11,581 nt of DNA from Phycisphaeraceae bacterium (GTDB taxonomy: Bacteria > Planctomycetota > Phycisphaerae > Phycisphaerales > Phycisphaeraceae): assembly GCA_029260675.1 (NCBI GenBank), contig JAJDCV010000381.1, forward strand, positions 1-11,581, written 5' to 3'. Position 1 is the stretch's first letter. Each line of letters begins with the position of its first letter. Under the pieces are notes generated by a model. That model made no database searches and was not told the DNA's origin. It saw only the letters and a list, made by a program, of their open reading frames with translations. The translations under genes were made by a program, and so were the position numbers. Positions 1 to 7,200 of the stretch are shown one piece after another.

Positions 1-1
1 C

Positions 2-655
2 AACCGTAACTGTGCCATCAACCCCGTGCTGGTCGAGGGCAAAAAAACCGGCGGGCTTGAGGTCGCCGAGCAGAGCACCTCCTTCGGCGGCGTCCCGGAC
101 TGGGTCGCGGTCAGCGTCGGCGACGGCTGCACCATCGCCGGCGTCTGGAAGGGCCTCTCCGAGATGCACCAGCTGGGCGTGATCGATCGCCTGCCCCGTT
201 TGCTGGGTGTTCAGGCCAAAGGCGTCGCCCCGATCGCCTACGCCCTGGAACACGGCTCGATGCCCACCGAGCTACAAGACGGCGGCACGGTCGCAGACAG
301 CATCAACGTCGCGGTCCCACGGAACTGGCGCAAAGCCGTCAACGCACTGAAAGAAGCCAACGGCGTGGTCGTCAGCGTCGACGACGGCCAGATCCTGGAT
401 GCTATGCGGACCAGCGGCCGTCACGGCGTCTACGCCGAACCCGCAGCCGCAGCGGCAGTGGCCGGGGTGACGGCGGCGGTCGCAGAGGGGACAATATCCA
501 AGAGCGACCGCGTGTTAGCCATGGTCACCGGCAGCGGCCTGAAAGACACCCGCGCCGCCATCCAGGCCGGGGGCCAGCCGATCAAGATCGAACCCGATTT
601 AGACACCCTTGCCACGGCACTGAATAGCCGAGGCGTGACAGATGGAGCAGGTTGA
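2..655 (+). CDS. Threonine synthase-like PLP enzyme, C-terminal part (5' end outside window)
   Basis: This is the C-terminal part (about 217 residues) of a PLP-dependent fold-type II enzyme that most resembles threonine synthase (O-phosphohomoserine to threonine). The frame is open to the left edge, and the residues before the GTG at 26 (NRNCAINP) fit the family block NPxxxEGxKTxxxEIAEQ, so the gene starts upstream of the window. Visible family features are the PLP-phosphate loop SVGDGCTIAGVWKG, the following LPRLLGVQAKG segment, the SVDDGQILDAMR stretch, the EPAAAAAVAG block and the closing VTGSGLKD. The N-terminal PLP lysine would lie outside the window. The stop TGA (653-655) shares one base with the next ATG, so the two are probably translationally coupled. 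In this catabolic neighbourhood it may not be a housekeeping threonine synthase; a deaminase or beta-elimination activity on a purine-derived amino acid, replacing YgeX, is a guess. The family call is strong; the substrate is unknown. Confidence 0.85.
   Translation, partial: NRNCAINPVLVEGKKTGGLEVAEQSTSFGGVPDWVAVSVGDGCTIAGVWKGLSEMHQLGVIDRLPRLLGVQAKGVAPIAYALEHGSMPTELQDGGTVADSINVAVPRNWRKAVNALKEANGVVVSVDDGQILDAMRTSGRHGVYAEPAAAAAVAGVTAAVAEGTISKSDRVLAMVTGSGLKDTRAAIQAGGQPIKIEPDLDTLATALNSRGVTDGAG
644..655 (+). promoter_or_regulatory. Ribosome binding site and stop/start overlap
   Basis: GGAG at 644-647 lies 7 bases before ATG 655 and inside the end of the upstream gene. It favours ATG 655 over the in-frame TTG at 652. 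The TGATG overlap (653-657) suggests re-initiation by terminating ribosomes. Confidence 0.55.
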
Positions 656-2106
656 TGCAGGTGAATCAGGATGCCTTAGACAGATCTATTTCCAAGTGCC
701 GGGACCGCAAGGTGCTCCTGCCGACGTTTGCGCAGATGCGTGACCCGTCGCTGGTCCCACAGAAAGTCAAGGACCGCCTCAAGCAGGTCGGGCTCTGGGA
801 CGTCGATCCGATCAACCTCTTCCGCATCACCTGGAAGAACCAACCAGCCGAAACCGGAGGCCTCTACAACAACGGCAACTTCGTCGTGTTCCCACCCGAG
901 CTGACCGGTGTGGACGCCACCATCATCGGCATCGTCGGCAAATATTTCCCCACCGGCGCACACAAAGTCGGTGCGGCCTACGCCTGCCTCGCACCCCGCC
1001 TGGTCAGCGGTGAGTTCGACACCACACAACACAAGGCCGTCTGGCCCAGCACCGGCAACTACTGCCGCGGCGGCGCGTTCGACTCGGCGCTCCTGGGCTG
1101 CGACGCAGTCGCCATCCTCCCCGAGGAGATGAGCCGGGAGCGCTTCGACTGGCTCAAGGGCATCTGCTCGGAAGTCATCGCCACCCCCGGCTGCGAATCC
1201 AACGTCAAAGAAATCTACGACAAGTGCTGGGAGATACGCAACACCCGCCCAGAGTGCGTCATTTTCAACCAGTTCGACGAGATGGGCAACCCCACCTGGC
1301 ACTACCACGTCACCGGGGGCATCATCCAGGAAATCTTCGAATCACTCGGCAGTAACCATCGACTCGCCGGCTACGTCAGCGCCACCGGCAGCGCCGGCAC
1401 CATCGCCGCAGGCGACTTCCTCCGCACCAGACACCCCGGCGTCCGCGTCGTTGCTACCGAAGCCCTCCAATGCCCGACCCTCTTCCAGTTCGGGTTCGGC
1501 GGGCACCGCATCGAGGGCATCGGCGACAAGCACGTCCCCTGGGTCCACAACGTCCGCAACACCGACATGATCTCCGCGATCGACGACGAGCAGTGCATGT
1601 CCCTGCTGCGCCTCTTCAACGAGCCCGCCGGCCAGGAATACCTCCGCGCCAGCATCTCCGATGAGTTGGCCGACCAGCTCCCGCTCCTGGGGATATCCAG
1701 CATCTGTAACCTCTCCGCCGCGATCAAGTCTGCCAAGTACTACGACATGACCCGCCGCGACGTTATCTTCACCTGCCTGACCGACTCCGCCGGCATGTAC
1801 GAGTCACGCATCAGCGAGCTGAACGAAGAGCGCGGCGCATACGACCGTGAGCACGCCATCGCCGACCGCGCCCGCTACCTCGACGGCATCGTCACCGACC
1901 ACCTCCGCGAACTGAACTACAGCGACCAGAAAGCCCTGCACAACTTCAAATATTTCACCTGGGTCGAGCAGCAAGGCAAAACCATCGACGAGCTCAACGA
2001 ACTGTGGGACCCCGACTTCTGGACAAAGACATTCGCCCAGGTCGATGAATGGGACAAGCAGATCGAGTCGTTCAACGAACAGACCGGCGTGCTGGGGATG
2101 CTCTGA
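655..2106 (+). CDS. PLP-dependent enzyme of the cysteine synthase/PALP fold (fold type II), 483 aa
   Basis: This is a second, different PLP fold-type II protein, longer than ordinary cysteine synthases (about 300-320 aa). The core shows GAHK with the presumed Schiff-base lysine K104, the substrate-loop motif STGN (132-135), the NPTWHYHVTG block (212-221) and the glycine-rich PLP-phosphate loop SATGSAGT (242-249). HRIEGIGDKHVP (284-295) matches the HKIQGIG-type block of O-acetylserine sulfhydrylases. About 95 residues precede the core and a long C-terminal region (about 330-483) follows it, so it is a distinct subfamily. I do not recognise a characterised member. Neighbours on both sides overlap it by one base, placing it in one operon with the threonine synthase-like gene and ssnA. 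Family chemistry is alpha/beta-elimination, beta-replacement or deamination of amino acids. Acting on 2,3-diaminopropionate or another ureide-derived amino acid is inference from context. It is not close to E. coli YgeX in the sequence I can recall. Confidence 0.85.
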   Translation: MQVNQDALDRSISKCRDRKVLLPTFAQMRDPSLVPQKVKDRLKQVGLWDVDPINLFRITWKNQPAETGGLYNNGNFVVFPPELTGVDATIIGIVGKYFPTGAHKVGAAYACLAPRLVSGEFDTTQHKAVWPSTGNYCRGGAFDSALLGCDAVAILPEEMSRERFDWLKGICSEVIATPGCESNVKEIYDKCWEIRNTRPECVIFNQFDEMGNPTWHYHVTGGIIQEIFESLGSNHRLAGYVSATGSAGTIAAGDFLRTRHPGVRVVATEALQCPTLFQFGFGGHRIEGIGDKHVPWVHNVRNTDMISAIDDEQCMSLLRLFNEPAGQEYLRASISDELADQLPLLGISSICNLSAAIKSAKYYDMTRRDVIFTCLTDSAGMYESRISELNEERGAYDREHAIADRARYLDGIVTDHLRELNYSDQKALHNFKYFTWVEQQGKTIDELNELWDPDFWTKTFAQVDEWDKQIESFNEQTGVLGML

Positions 2107-3425
2107 TGGGAACCGTCTTCACAAACGCCATACTAGTCCAACTCGACCCACCCAGGGTCGAGCAAGGCAACCTGCACGTCTGCGATGGCAAGATCGCCGC
2201 TGTCGGATCGGTCACACCCGAACAGGGCGATGAAATAGTCGACTGCGGCGGGGCGGTCCTCATGCCAGGCCTGGTCAACGGCCACACCCACCTCTACTCC
2301 GCCCTCGCCGCCGGCATGCCCGCCGCTCCCAAGACGCCGACGAACTTCTACGAGATCCTCAAATACATCTGGTGGCGGCTGGACCGCGCCCACGACGTCC
2401 AGAGCGTCCGTGCAAGCGGGGTTGTCGGCTCGCTTGCGGCGCTACGCTGCGGGACGACGACGCTGATCGACCACCACGCCTCCCCCAACGCCATCGAGGG
2501 CAGCCTCTCGGAGTTGGAGGGGGGGATCGCCCAGGCCGGCTGCCGCGGCGTACTCTGCTACGAAACCACCGACCGCAACCATCCCGAAGAATCCCGCCGC
2601 GGACTCGATGAGAACGAACGTTTCGTCATCCTCTGCAAAAAAAGAAACAACGGCCGATTCGCCGGCATGGTCGGCGCACACGCCAGCTTTACACTCAACG
2701 AAGACTCACTCGCCGGCTGCGCCAACCTCGCCAAGGAGCTGGGCGTCGGCGTCCACATCCACGTCGCCGAAGACCTATGCGATGAAGCGATGACCAAGGC
2801 CGGCTACGGGAACAACCTCTTCGACCGTTTCAAAAAGCACGGCCTACTCGACCTTCCCAATACGATCTTCGCCCACGGCACACACCTCTCCGACGCAGAC
2901 ATCCAGGCCGTCAACGGCCGCGACACCATCACGATGGCCCACAACACCAACTCCAACATGAACAACGCCGTCGGCTACGCCCCGGTCGCCCGGTTCAACA
3001 ACCCACCGATGCTCGGGACCGACGGCATCGGCGCCGATATGTGGCGAGAAGCCCGCACCGCCCAATTCAAGAGCCACGACGGCGATATCCCACTGCCCTT
3101 CGGCCGCCCCCTTGCCATGATCGGCGAGTCCGCCCGCTACGCCTCCAAAGCTCTGGGCGTTAGGCTCGGCGTGCTTGAAGTGGGCGCCGAAGCCGACCTC
3201 GTTCTGACTCAATACACCCCGGCCACACCGCTGAGCGCCGACAACCTCGCAGGCCACATGATCTACGCCATGGGCCCCGAGTTCGTCTCCGATGTCATGA
3301 TCGGCGGTGACTGGAAACTAAGAAGTGGGGCGGTGGTGAGTTGCGATGAAGCCGAGGTGCGGGCGAATAGTGTGGAAGTGTCACGGGCGCTGCATCAGCG
3401 GATGCAAGAGATTCCCTGTGAATAG
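2106..3425 (+). CDS. ssnA: SsnA-type metal-dependent amidohydrolase, 439 aa
   Basis: This is a TIM-barrel amidohydrolase of the SsnA family, the selenium-linked aminohydrolase of the E. coli yge/ygf region. Metal ligands are visible: H60 and H62 in GHTH, H217/H219 in HIHVAE, H257 in FAHGTH and D306 in LGTDGIG. Stretches closely resembling E. coli SsnA as I remember it are WWRLDRA, the IDHHASP block, CYETTDRN, the NSNMNNAVGY block, LGTDGIGADM and the tail PLSADNLAGHMIYAMG. Length fits the family (about 440). The open frame extends to 2049, but ATG 2106 gives the normal beta-sandwich N-terminus, overlaps the previous stop as TGATG, and has a weak purine-rich GGGGA at 2094-2098. The relatives are aminohydrolases that deaminate purines, pterins and similar heterocycles. 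Involvement in purine/ureide breakdown is inferred from the neighbours; the exact substrate is unknown. Confidence 0.93.
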   Translation: MGTVFTNAILVQLDPPRVEQGNLHVCDGKIAAVGSVTPEQGDEIVDCGGAVLMPGLVNGHTHLYSALAAGMPAAPKTPTNFYEILKYIWWRLDRAHDVQSVRASGVVGSLAALRCGTTTLIDHHASPNAIEGSLSELEGGIAQAGCRGVLCYETTDRNHPEESRRGLDENERFVILCKKRNNGRFAGMVGAHASFTLNEDSLAGCANLAKELGVGVHIHVAEDLCDEAMTKAGYGNNLFDRFKKHGLLDLPNTIFAHGTHLSDADIQAVNGRDTITMAHNTNSNMNNAVGYAPVARFNNPPMLGTDGIGADMWREARTAQFKSHDGDIPLPFGRPLAMIGESARYASKALGVRLGVLEVGAEADLVLTQYTPATPLSADNLAGHMIYAMGPEFVSDVMIGGDWKLRSGAVVSCDEAEVRANSVEVSRALHQRMQEIPCE

Positions 3426-3471
3426 AGGCGAAGTACGCATCCACAGTGACAAATGGTATTATCTTTCATAG

Positions 3472-3505
3472 CTGCGGATGAATATCCGCAGATATCTGAG
3501 GATAT
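3472..3505. terminator. Two adjacent hairpins between convergent ssnA and carbamate kinase genes
   Basis: CTGCGGAT (3472-3479) and ATCCGCAG (3484-3491) form a perfect 8-bp stem with a 4-base loop. Directly after it, ATATC (3492-3496) and GATAT (3501-3505) form a second 5-bp stem with a 4-base loop. They sit in the 101-base gap between the two convergent stop codons, where a bidirectional terminator is expected. Neither side has a clear T-run, so intrinsic termination is uncertain. The word ATCCGCAGAT recurs in the palindrome at 4508-4679, so this may instead be a small remnant of the same repeat family. Confidence 0.4.
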
Positions 3506-3526
3506 GTACCCGCAACAACAACACCC

Positions 3527-4486
3527 TTATCCGTGTGTGATCCGCGTCCCATTCTTGCCTTCCAGTGCAGCGGTCAGTTGGGGGAGTTCCGCGATGATCG
3601 CGACCGCGTCGGGGTTATCTGAACCCTCCACAAAATCAACCGCCGCCTCGATCTTCGGGCCCATCGACCCCTCGGCGAAGTGGCCTTCTTTTAGATACGT
3701 CTTCGCTTCGGCGATGGTCAGTGTGTCCAGCGCTTTCTGGTCGGGTTTGCCGAAGTTCAGGCAGACTTGTTCGACGGCGGTGAGGATGACTAGCGTGTCG
3801 GCGTTTAGTTCCCTTGCAAGCAGGGCAGAGGTGCGGTCTTTGTCGATCACGGCTGCGGCGCCGCGGAGCATGCCGTGCTCGTCCCGGGTCACCGGCACGC
3901 CACCACCGCCGCAGCAGATGACCAGTTCGCCATCCTCGACCAGCCGACGGATCGTGTTCAGTTCGATGATCTCTTTGGGGATCGGCGACGGGACGATCCG
4001 GCGGTAGGCACCGTCCGCAATCTGAACGATCGACCAGCCGTCCTTGTCGCGGTGGGCTTCGGCCTGCTCCCTGGGCATCTGGGACCCGATCGGCTTGGTC
4101 GGCCGTATGAACGCGGGGTCGCTCTTGTCGACCAGTACGTTGGTCACCAGCGTCGTGACGTCGGTTTCGATCCCGCGTTTCTTCAGCGCATTGACCATGC
4201 ACTGGCCGATCATGTAACCCATCCCCGCCTGGGTGTCGGCTACGCAGACCTCCAACGGCAGGGGGTACATCTCACTTGACGCAAGCTCAACCCGCCGCAG
4301 CACGTTACCGACCTGCGGCCCGTTGCCGTGGGTGATCACGATGTTTCGGCCGTCCGCCATCGCGCCGGTCAGATACCGCGCGGTGTCTGACATGTGTGCA
4401 AACTGCTGAGGGATGTTCCCTTGCTCCCCGGGCACACTGATCGCGTTGCCCCCCAAAGCGATCACGGTTGGACGGGTGTGACTCAT
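3527..4486 (-). CDS. arcC: Carbamate kinase, 319 aa
   Basis: This cytosolic kinase transfers phosphate from carbamoyl phosphate to ADP, giving ATP plus carbamate (CO2 and ammonia); it is the energy-yielding last step of carbamoyl-releasing catabolism. The protein is full length for the family (about 310 aa). It shows LGGNA (11-15), the HGNGPQVG loop (53-60), LPLEVCVADTQAGMGYMI (76-93), the PTKPIG block (129-134), CCGGGGVPV (191-199), DKDRTSALLA (216-225) and GSMGPKIEAA (273-282). The start is ATG at 4486; no obvious Shine-Dalgarno precedes it. It lies downstream of and in the same direction as the YgeW-type transcarbamylase, with a 205-base gap filled mostly by the palindromic repeat. In E. 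coli the matching paralogue in the yge cluster is YqeA. Because family members share the same motifs, I use the generic symbol; the local partner is probably YgeW rather than an arginine deiminase pathway. Confidence 0.95.
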   Translation of the reverse strand: MSHTRPTVIALGGNAISVPGEQGNIPQQFAHMSDTARYLTGAMADGRNIVITHGNGPQVGNVLRRVELASSEMYPLPLEVCVADTQAGMGYMIGQCMVNALKKRGIETDVTTLVTNVLVDKSDPAFIRPTKPIGSQMPREQAEAHRDKDGWSIVQIADGAYRRIVPSPIPKEIIELNTIRRLVEDGELVICCGGGGVPVTRDEHGMLRGAAAVIDKDRTSALLARELNADTLVILTAVEQVCLNFGKPDQKALDTLTIAEAKTYLKEGHFAEGSMGPKIEAAVDFVEGSDNPDAVAIIAELPQLTAALEGKNGTRITHG

Positions 4487-4507
4487 AGAGAACTCAAAAC
4501 AGGATTA

Positions 4508-4679
4508 ACCGCAGAGGCGCGGAGAACGCAGAGGGAGACAGAAGAGTTATCCGCAGATTTCGCAGATGACACAGATTAAGAACCTTGATCCATGCCTTTG
4601 TATTCATCTGCGCAATCTGCGTAATCTGTGGACACTTCTTCCGCCTGCCTTCCTCAGCGTCCTCTGCGCCTCTGCGGTG
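4508..4679. repeat. Large imperfect palindromic repeat (MITE-like or REP-like) between ygeW and arcC
   Basis: This non-coding element has nested inverted repeats. The outer arms are ACCGCAGAGGCGC-type at 4508-4535 and its near reverse complement ending in GCGCCTCTGCGGT at 4652-4678. The inner arms are CCGCAGATTTCGCAGATG-type at 4551-4577 and its near reverse complement, CATCTGCGCAATCTGCG-type, at 4605-4631; aligned by eye the inner arms agree at 21 of 27 positions. The whole could fold into one long hairpin. It encodes no transposase and I see no clear target-site duplication. Similar words are common as dispersed repeats in environmental bacterial genomes, from general recollection. Translations through it, such as TAEARRTQR or SADFADD, are spurious. 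Its place inside an otherwise tight operon suggests insertion after the operon formed, and RNA from it could affect carbamate kinase expression. Confidence 0.8.
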
Positions 4680-4691
4680 AATTCATCGCTC

Positions 4692-5729
4692 TTAAAACGG
4701 CCGTTCGCGCATCGTGCAGGCCATGATCGCCTTGGCGGTGTGCAGGCGGTTCTCGGCTTCCTGGAAGACGATCGATTGCGGGCCATCGATCACGGCGTCG
4801 GTCACCTCGGCGTCACGGTCGGCGGGCAGGCAGTGCATGTAAACCGCGGAGTCCTTGGCGAGCCCCATGCGTCGCTCGTCGCAGATCCAGTCCTGGTGCT
4901 TGTGGTTCATCTCAAGGCAGGCCTGCTGGTTGGCGTCGATCTGGGCCTTGGTCGTGGCGTTCTGGCGTTCGAGCATCAGGTCGTAGACGCCCCAACTCTT
5001 GGGGTAGACGATGTCGGCGTTCTCGAAAGCGGCGTCCATGTCGTCGACGATCTCGAACGTCCCGCCAGACTCCTTGGCGTTGGCCTTGGCGGACTCGACG
5101 GTGCGGTTGATCAGGTTGTAACCCTTAGGGTGTGCCAGAGAGACGTGCATCCCGAAGCGGGTCATCAGGGTGATCAGGCCCTGCGGCACGCTTAGCGGCT
5201 TGGCGTAGGACGGTGCAAATGCCCATGTGACGGCGATCTTCAGGCCCTGGACGTTGTCCTTCCCGAAGTGTTCGCGGATGGTCATGATGTCGGCGAGCGT
5301 CTGGGTCGGGTGGTCGACGTCGCACTGCATGTTGATGATCGGGACATTGCACGCCGCCGCCATCTCGCGCATGTACTTGTTGCCCTCATCCAGGACCAGG
5401 TCGTGGCGGACACAGATCCCGTGACCCATCGCCGCGAGGATCTTTCCGGTGTCGGCAGGTGTTTCGCCGTGGCTGATCTGGGTCACGTCGGCATCTAGAA
5501 AGTGGGCGTGACCGCCGAGTTGGGTCATCCCCGCCTCGAAGGCGTTGCGTGTCCGGGTGGATTTATCGAAAAACAGCAGGTACGCGGTCTGGTTATTCAG
5601 CACGACCGTCGGCTCGCCGCGGTGGAACTTGGCTTTCAGCTCGTCCGAGGTTTCCAGCAGCAGGTTCAATTCGTCCAGGCTCAGGTCCTGGGTCTCGATG
5701 TAATCTTTTCCTTTGAGGCTCGTCGTCAT
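4692..5729 (-). CDS. ygeW: YgeW-type knotted (catabolic) transcarbamylase, 345 aa
   Basis: This belongs to the aspartate/ornithine carbamoyltransferase superfamily. The carbamoyl-phosphate motif STRTR (57-61), the IAHGET-like ISHGET (85-90), DHPTQ (139-143) and HCLPA (299-303) are all present. INMQCDVDHPTQ, the TWAFAPSYAKPLSVPQG stretch (168-184), LMTRFGM, LAHPKGYNLI and DIVYPKSW correspond closely to E. coli YgeW rather than to ordinary OTCase or ATCase. E. coli YgeW has a knotted fold and was proposed to work catabolically, forming carbamoyl phosphate from a carbamoylated substrate; its substrate is not settled to my knowledge. This protein is shorter than E. coli YgeW (about 396 aa), mainly at both ends. 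The start is ATG 5729, with purine-rich AAGGAAAGG about 11 bases upstream inside the end of ygeY. The gap to the ygeY stop is 7 bases, so they share a transcript. Carbamate kinase downstream is the natural consumer of its product. Confidence 0.92.
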   Translation of the reverse strand: MTTSLKGKDYIETQDLSLDELNLLLETSDELKAKFHRGEPTVVLNNQTAYLLFFDKSTRTRNAFEAGMTQLGGHAHFLDADVTQISHGETPADTGKILAAMGHGICVRHDLVLDEGNKYMREMAAACNVPIINMQCDVDHPTQTLADIMTIREHFGKDNVQGLKIAVTWAFAPSYAKPLSVPQGLITLMTRFGMHVSLAHPKGYNLINRTVESAKANAKESGGTFEIVDDMDAAFENADIVYPKSWGVYDLMLERQNATTKAQIDANQQACLEMNHKHQDWICDERRMGLAKDSAVYMHCLPADRDAEVTDAVIDGPQSIVFQEAENRLHTAKAIMACTMRERPF

Positions 5730-5736
5730 TTCTTAC

Positions 5737-7002
5737 TTAACCTTTCCTTCGCTTGACGTTCATCTTGGTCTTGTTGGGTCGTTTAGCTGCGAGGTCGCAG
5801 TACGCTTCGCCGAACCCGGCGTAGAACGCGGCGCACTTGACAAGGTGGTCGATCGGCACAGAGTCGTTCACGGTATGGGCGACATTTTCCGGGGCGGGCC
5901 CAAAACCCACGCAGGGGATGCCGAACATCCCGGCGATGGACACGCCATTGGTGCTGAACGTCCATCGGTGCAGCGTGGGGGCAACGCCCAAGACGTCCCG
6001 GTGGGCCTTCACGGCCGCCTGGACTTGCAGCGCATCCTCGGGCTCGCACCAGGTGGGGAAGTATTTCTCGGTCCCGTAGGTCAGCCCGGTGTAGCTCGGC
6101 CTTGCGTAGCGAAGCACCTCGACCTTGGCCTTGACCCCGGCCCGTTTCACCGCGTCCTTAACTTCTCGTACCGCCGACGCCTTGGTATCCCCAACCGTGA
6201 GCCGACGATCCAGGTGGATGAACGCCTCGCCGGGCACGGCACACATGCTTGGGGTCTTGCAGTCGACGTAGCTGACCGTAATCGTCCCCTTGCCCAGAAA
6301 CTTGTCGGCTTTGAGTCGCTTGTTGAGCTTCTCGATCTCGTTGGCGACCTTGGCGATCTTGTAGATGGCGTTGTCGCCTTTCTCCGGCATCGAGCCGTGG
6401 CAGCTCTTGCCCTTGGCGGTCACCCCGATCTCCATCCGCCCGCGGTGGCCACGGAGGATCCAGCAGTTAGTCGAGTCGGTCACCACCACGGCGTCCGGCT
6501 TGATCTTGTCCTCATTCACGATGTACTGCCAGCACAGCCCGTCGCAGTCCTCCTCCATCACGGTGAAGACCACCAGCAAATAATATTCATCGAGGTCCAG
6601 CTTCAGATCCCGCATGATCTTGCCGGCGTAGACCATGGCGGGGATGGCGCCTTCCTGGTCCCCGGCGCCCCGGCCCCAGACCTTGCCGTCGGCGACCTTG
6701 CCCTTGTAGGGATCGTGCTTCCACTCCGAGCGGTCCCCGACGCCGACGGTGTCGACGTGGGCGTCGATGGCGATCAACTTCTTGCCCTTGCCGGGTTTGC
6801 CGACTTGGCCGAAGAGGTTCCCCATCTTATCGGACCATATCATGTCGTAGGCCCCGGTGTCCTTCATCTCCTTGCGGATCCGGGCGATCACTTTGCCCTC
6901 CTCGGCCGACTCCGAGGGGATAGCGATCATGTCCCGCAGGAAGCGGATCATTTTAGGTTTATATTTTTCGGCTTGGGTAACGAATCGGGAGGTTTTCGGC
7001 AT
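5737..7002 (-). CDS. ygeY: YgeY-type M20 family metallohydrolase, 421 aa
   Basis: This is a zinc/cobalt-dependent M20-clan hydrolase (ArgE/DapE/CPG2 fold), the YgeY selenium metabolism-linked family. Visible metal and catalytic positions are H82 and D84 in IDAHVDTVGVGD, D115 in GAGDQEG, the EE pair 150-151 in MEEDCDG, D176 and C-terminal H376. H202 in SCHGSMPEKGDNAI is in the dimerisation domain. FLRDMIAIPSES (21-32), HRWTFSTNGVSI and GIPCVGFGP match E. coli YgeY as I recall it. The frame stays open to 7323, but the first 107 residues of that extension have no family similarity, so ATG 7002 is chosen; it leaves a normal-length N-terminus. No Shine-Dalgarno is seen before it, and a TATAAA box lies only 10 bases upstream, suggesting a leaderless or very short 5' leader. 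The C-terminus ends in a basic KTKMNVKRRKG tail. Relatives cut amide, peptide or ureido bonds; the substrate here is probably a ureide intermediate (inference). Confidence 0.93.
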   Translation of the reverse strand: MPKTSRFVTQAEKYKPKMIRFLRDMIAIPSESAEEGKVIARIRKEMKDTGAYDMIWSDKMGNLFGQVGKPGKGKKLIAIDAHVDTVGVGDRSEWKHDPYKGKVADGKVWGRGAGDQEGAIPAMVYAGKIMRDLKLDLDEYYLLVVFTVMEEDCDGLCWQYIVNEDKIKPDAVVVTDSTNCWILRGHRGRMEIGVTAKGKSCHGSMPEKGDNAIYKIAKVANEIEKLNKRLKADKFLGKGTITVSYVDCKTPSMCAVPGEAFIHLDRRLTVGDTKASAVREVKDAVKRAGVKAKVEVLRYARPSYTGLTYGTEKYFPTWCEPEDALQVQAAVKAHRDVLGVAPTLHRWTFSTNGVSIAGMFGIPCVGFGPAPENVAHTVNDSVPIDHLVKCAAFYAGFGEAYCDLAAKRPNKTKMNVKRRKG

Positions 7003-7011
7003 AGAAGAGTC

Positions 7012-7039
7012 TTTATACACGACAAAGCCTATGTCACAA
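7012..7039 (-). promoter_or_regulatory. Candidate promoter for the ygeY-ygeW-arcC transcript
   Basis: On the minus strand, TTGTGA (7039-7034) and TATAAA (7017-7012) are separated by 16 bases and resemble sigma-70 -35 and -10 boxes. Transcription would begin within a few bases of ATG 7002, which agrees with the missing Shine-Dalgarno. The remaining gap up to 7200 holds CCGGCC-T-GGCCGG (7115-7127), a perfect short palindrome that could be an operator. No other strong signal is seen. Confidence 0.3.
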
Positions 7040-7186
7040 AGCGAAATATTCTCTGAAGTTTCCCTTGGTGATATAGGGCTCTGCGGCGACAATGACGATT
7101 GGTGGAAGGATAGTCCGGCCTGGCCGGGCACGAGTTGGCCACTGGTATTAAGAAAAAAACCGGAATCGCAGGCTTTAGAGCCGGGC

Positions 7187-7191
7187 GGAGG
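7187..7191 (+). promoter_or_regulatory. Shine-Dalgarno site deciding the start of the molybdenum hydroxylase gene
   Basis: GGAGG at 7187-7191 is 9 bases before ATG 7201, and supports that start over the GTG-type extension at 7135 and the internal ATG at 7219. GTTGGCC (7134-7140) and GGCCAAC (7190-7196) are complementary and would cover the last bases of the site, a weak hint of structure. Confidence 0.6.
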
Positions 7192-7200
7192 CCAACCGTT

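Noticed and set aside
26..28. GTG at 26 as the true start of the first gene
   Set aside because: In-frame residues before it match the conserved threonine synthase block, so the gene continues beyond the left edge.
655..2106. Calling the second PLP gene ygeX (diaminopropionate ammonia-lyase)
   Set aside because: It lacks the YgeX sequence blocks I can recall, is about 85 residues longer, and its HRIEGIG and STGN motifs point to the cysteine synthase branch.
4394..5195. Plus-strand open frames across the palindromic repeat and ygeW
   Set aside because: Their sequence comes from translating the repeat (TAEARRTQR, SADFADD type) and the antisense of ygeW and arcC; no real protein family.
5713..7056. 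447-aa open frame on the plus strand
   Set aside because: It lies wholly antisense to ygeY, has no family motifs, and is a by-product of high-GC codon use.
7135..7200. Earlier start of the molybdenum hydroxylase at 7135
   Set aside because: GGAGG sits correctly for ATG 7201, and the extra 22 residues are not part of the 2Fe-2S domain.
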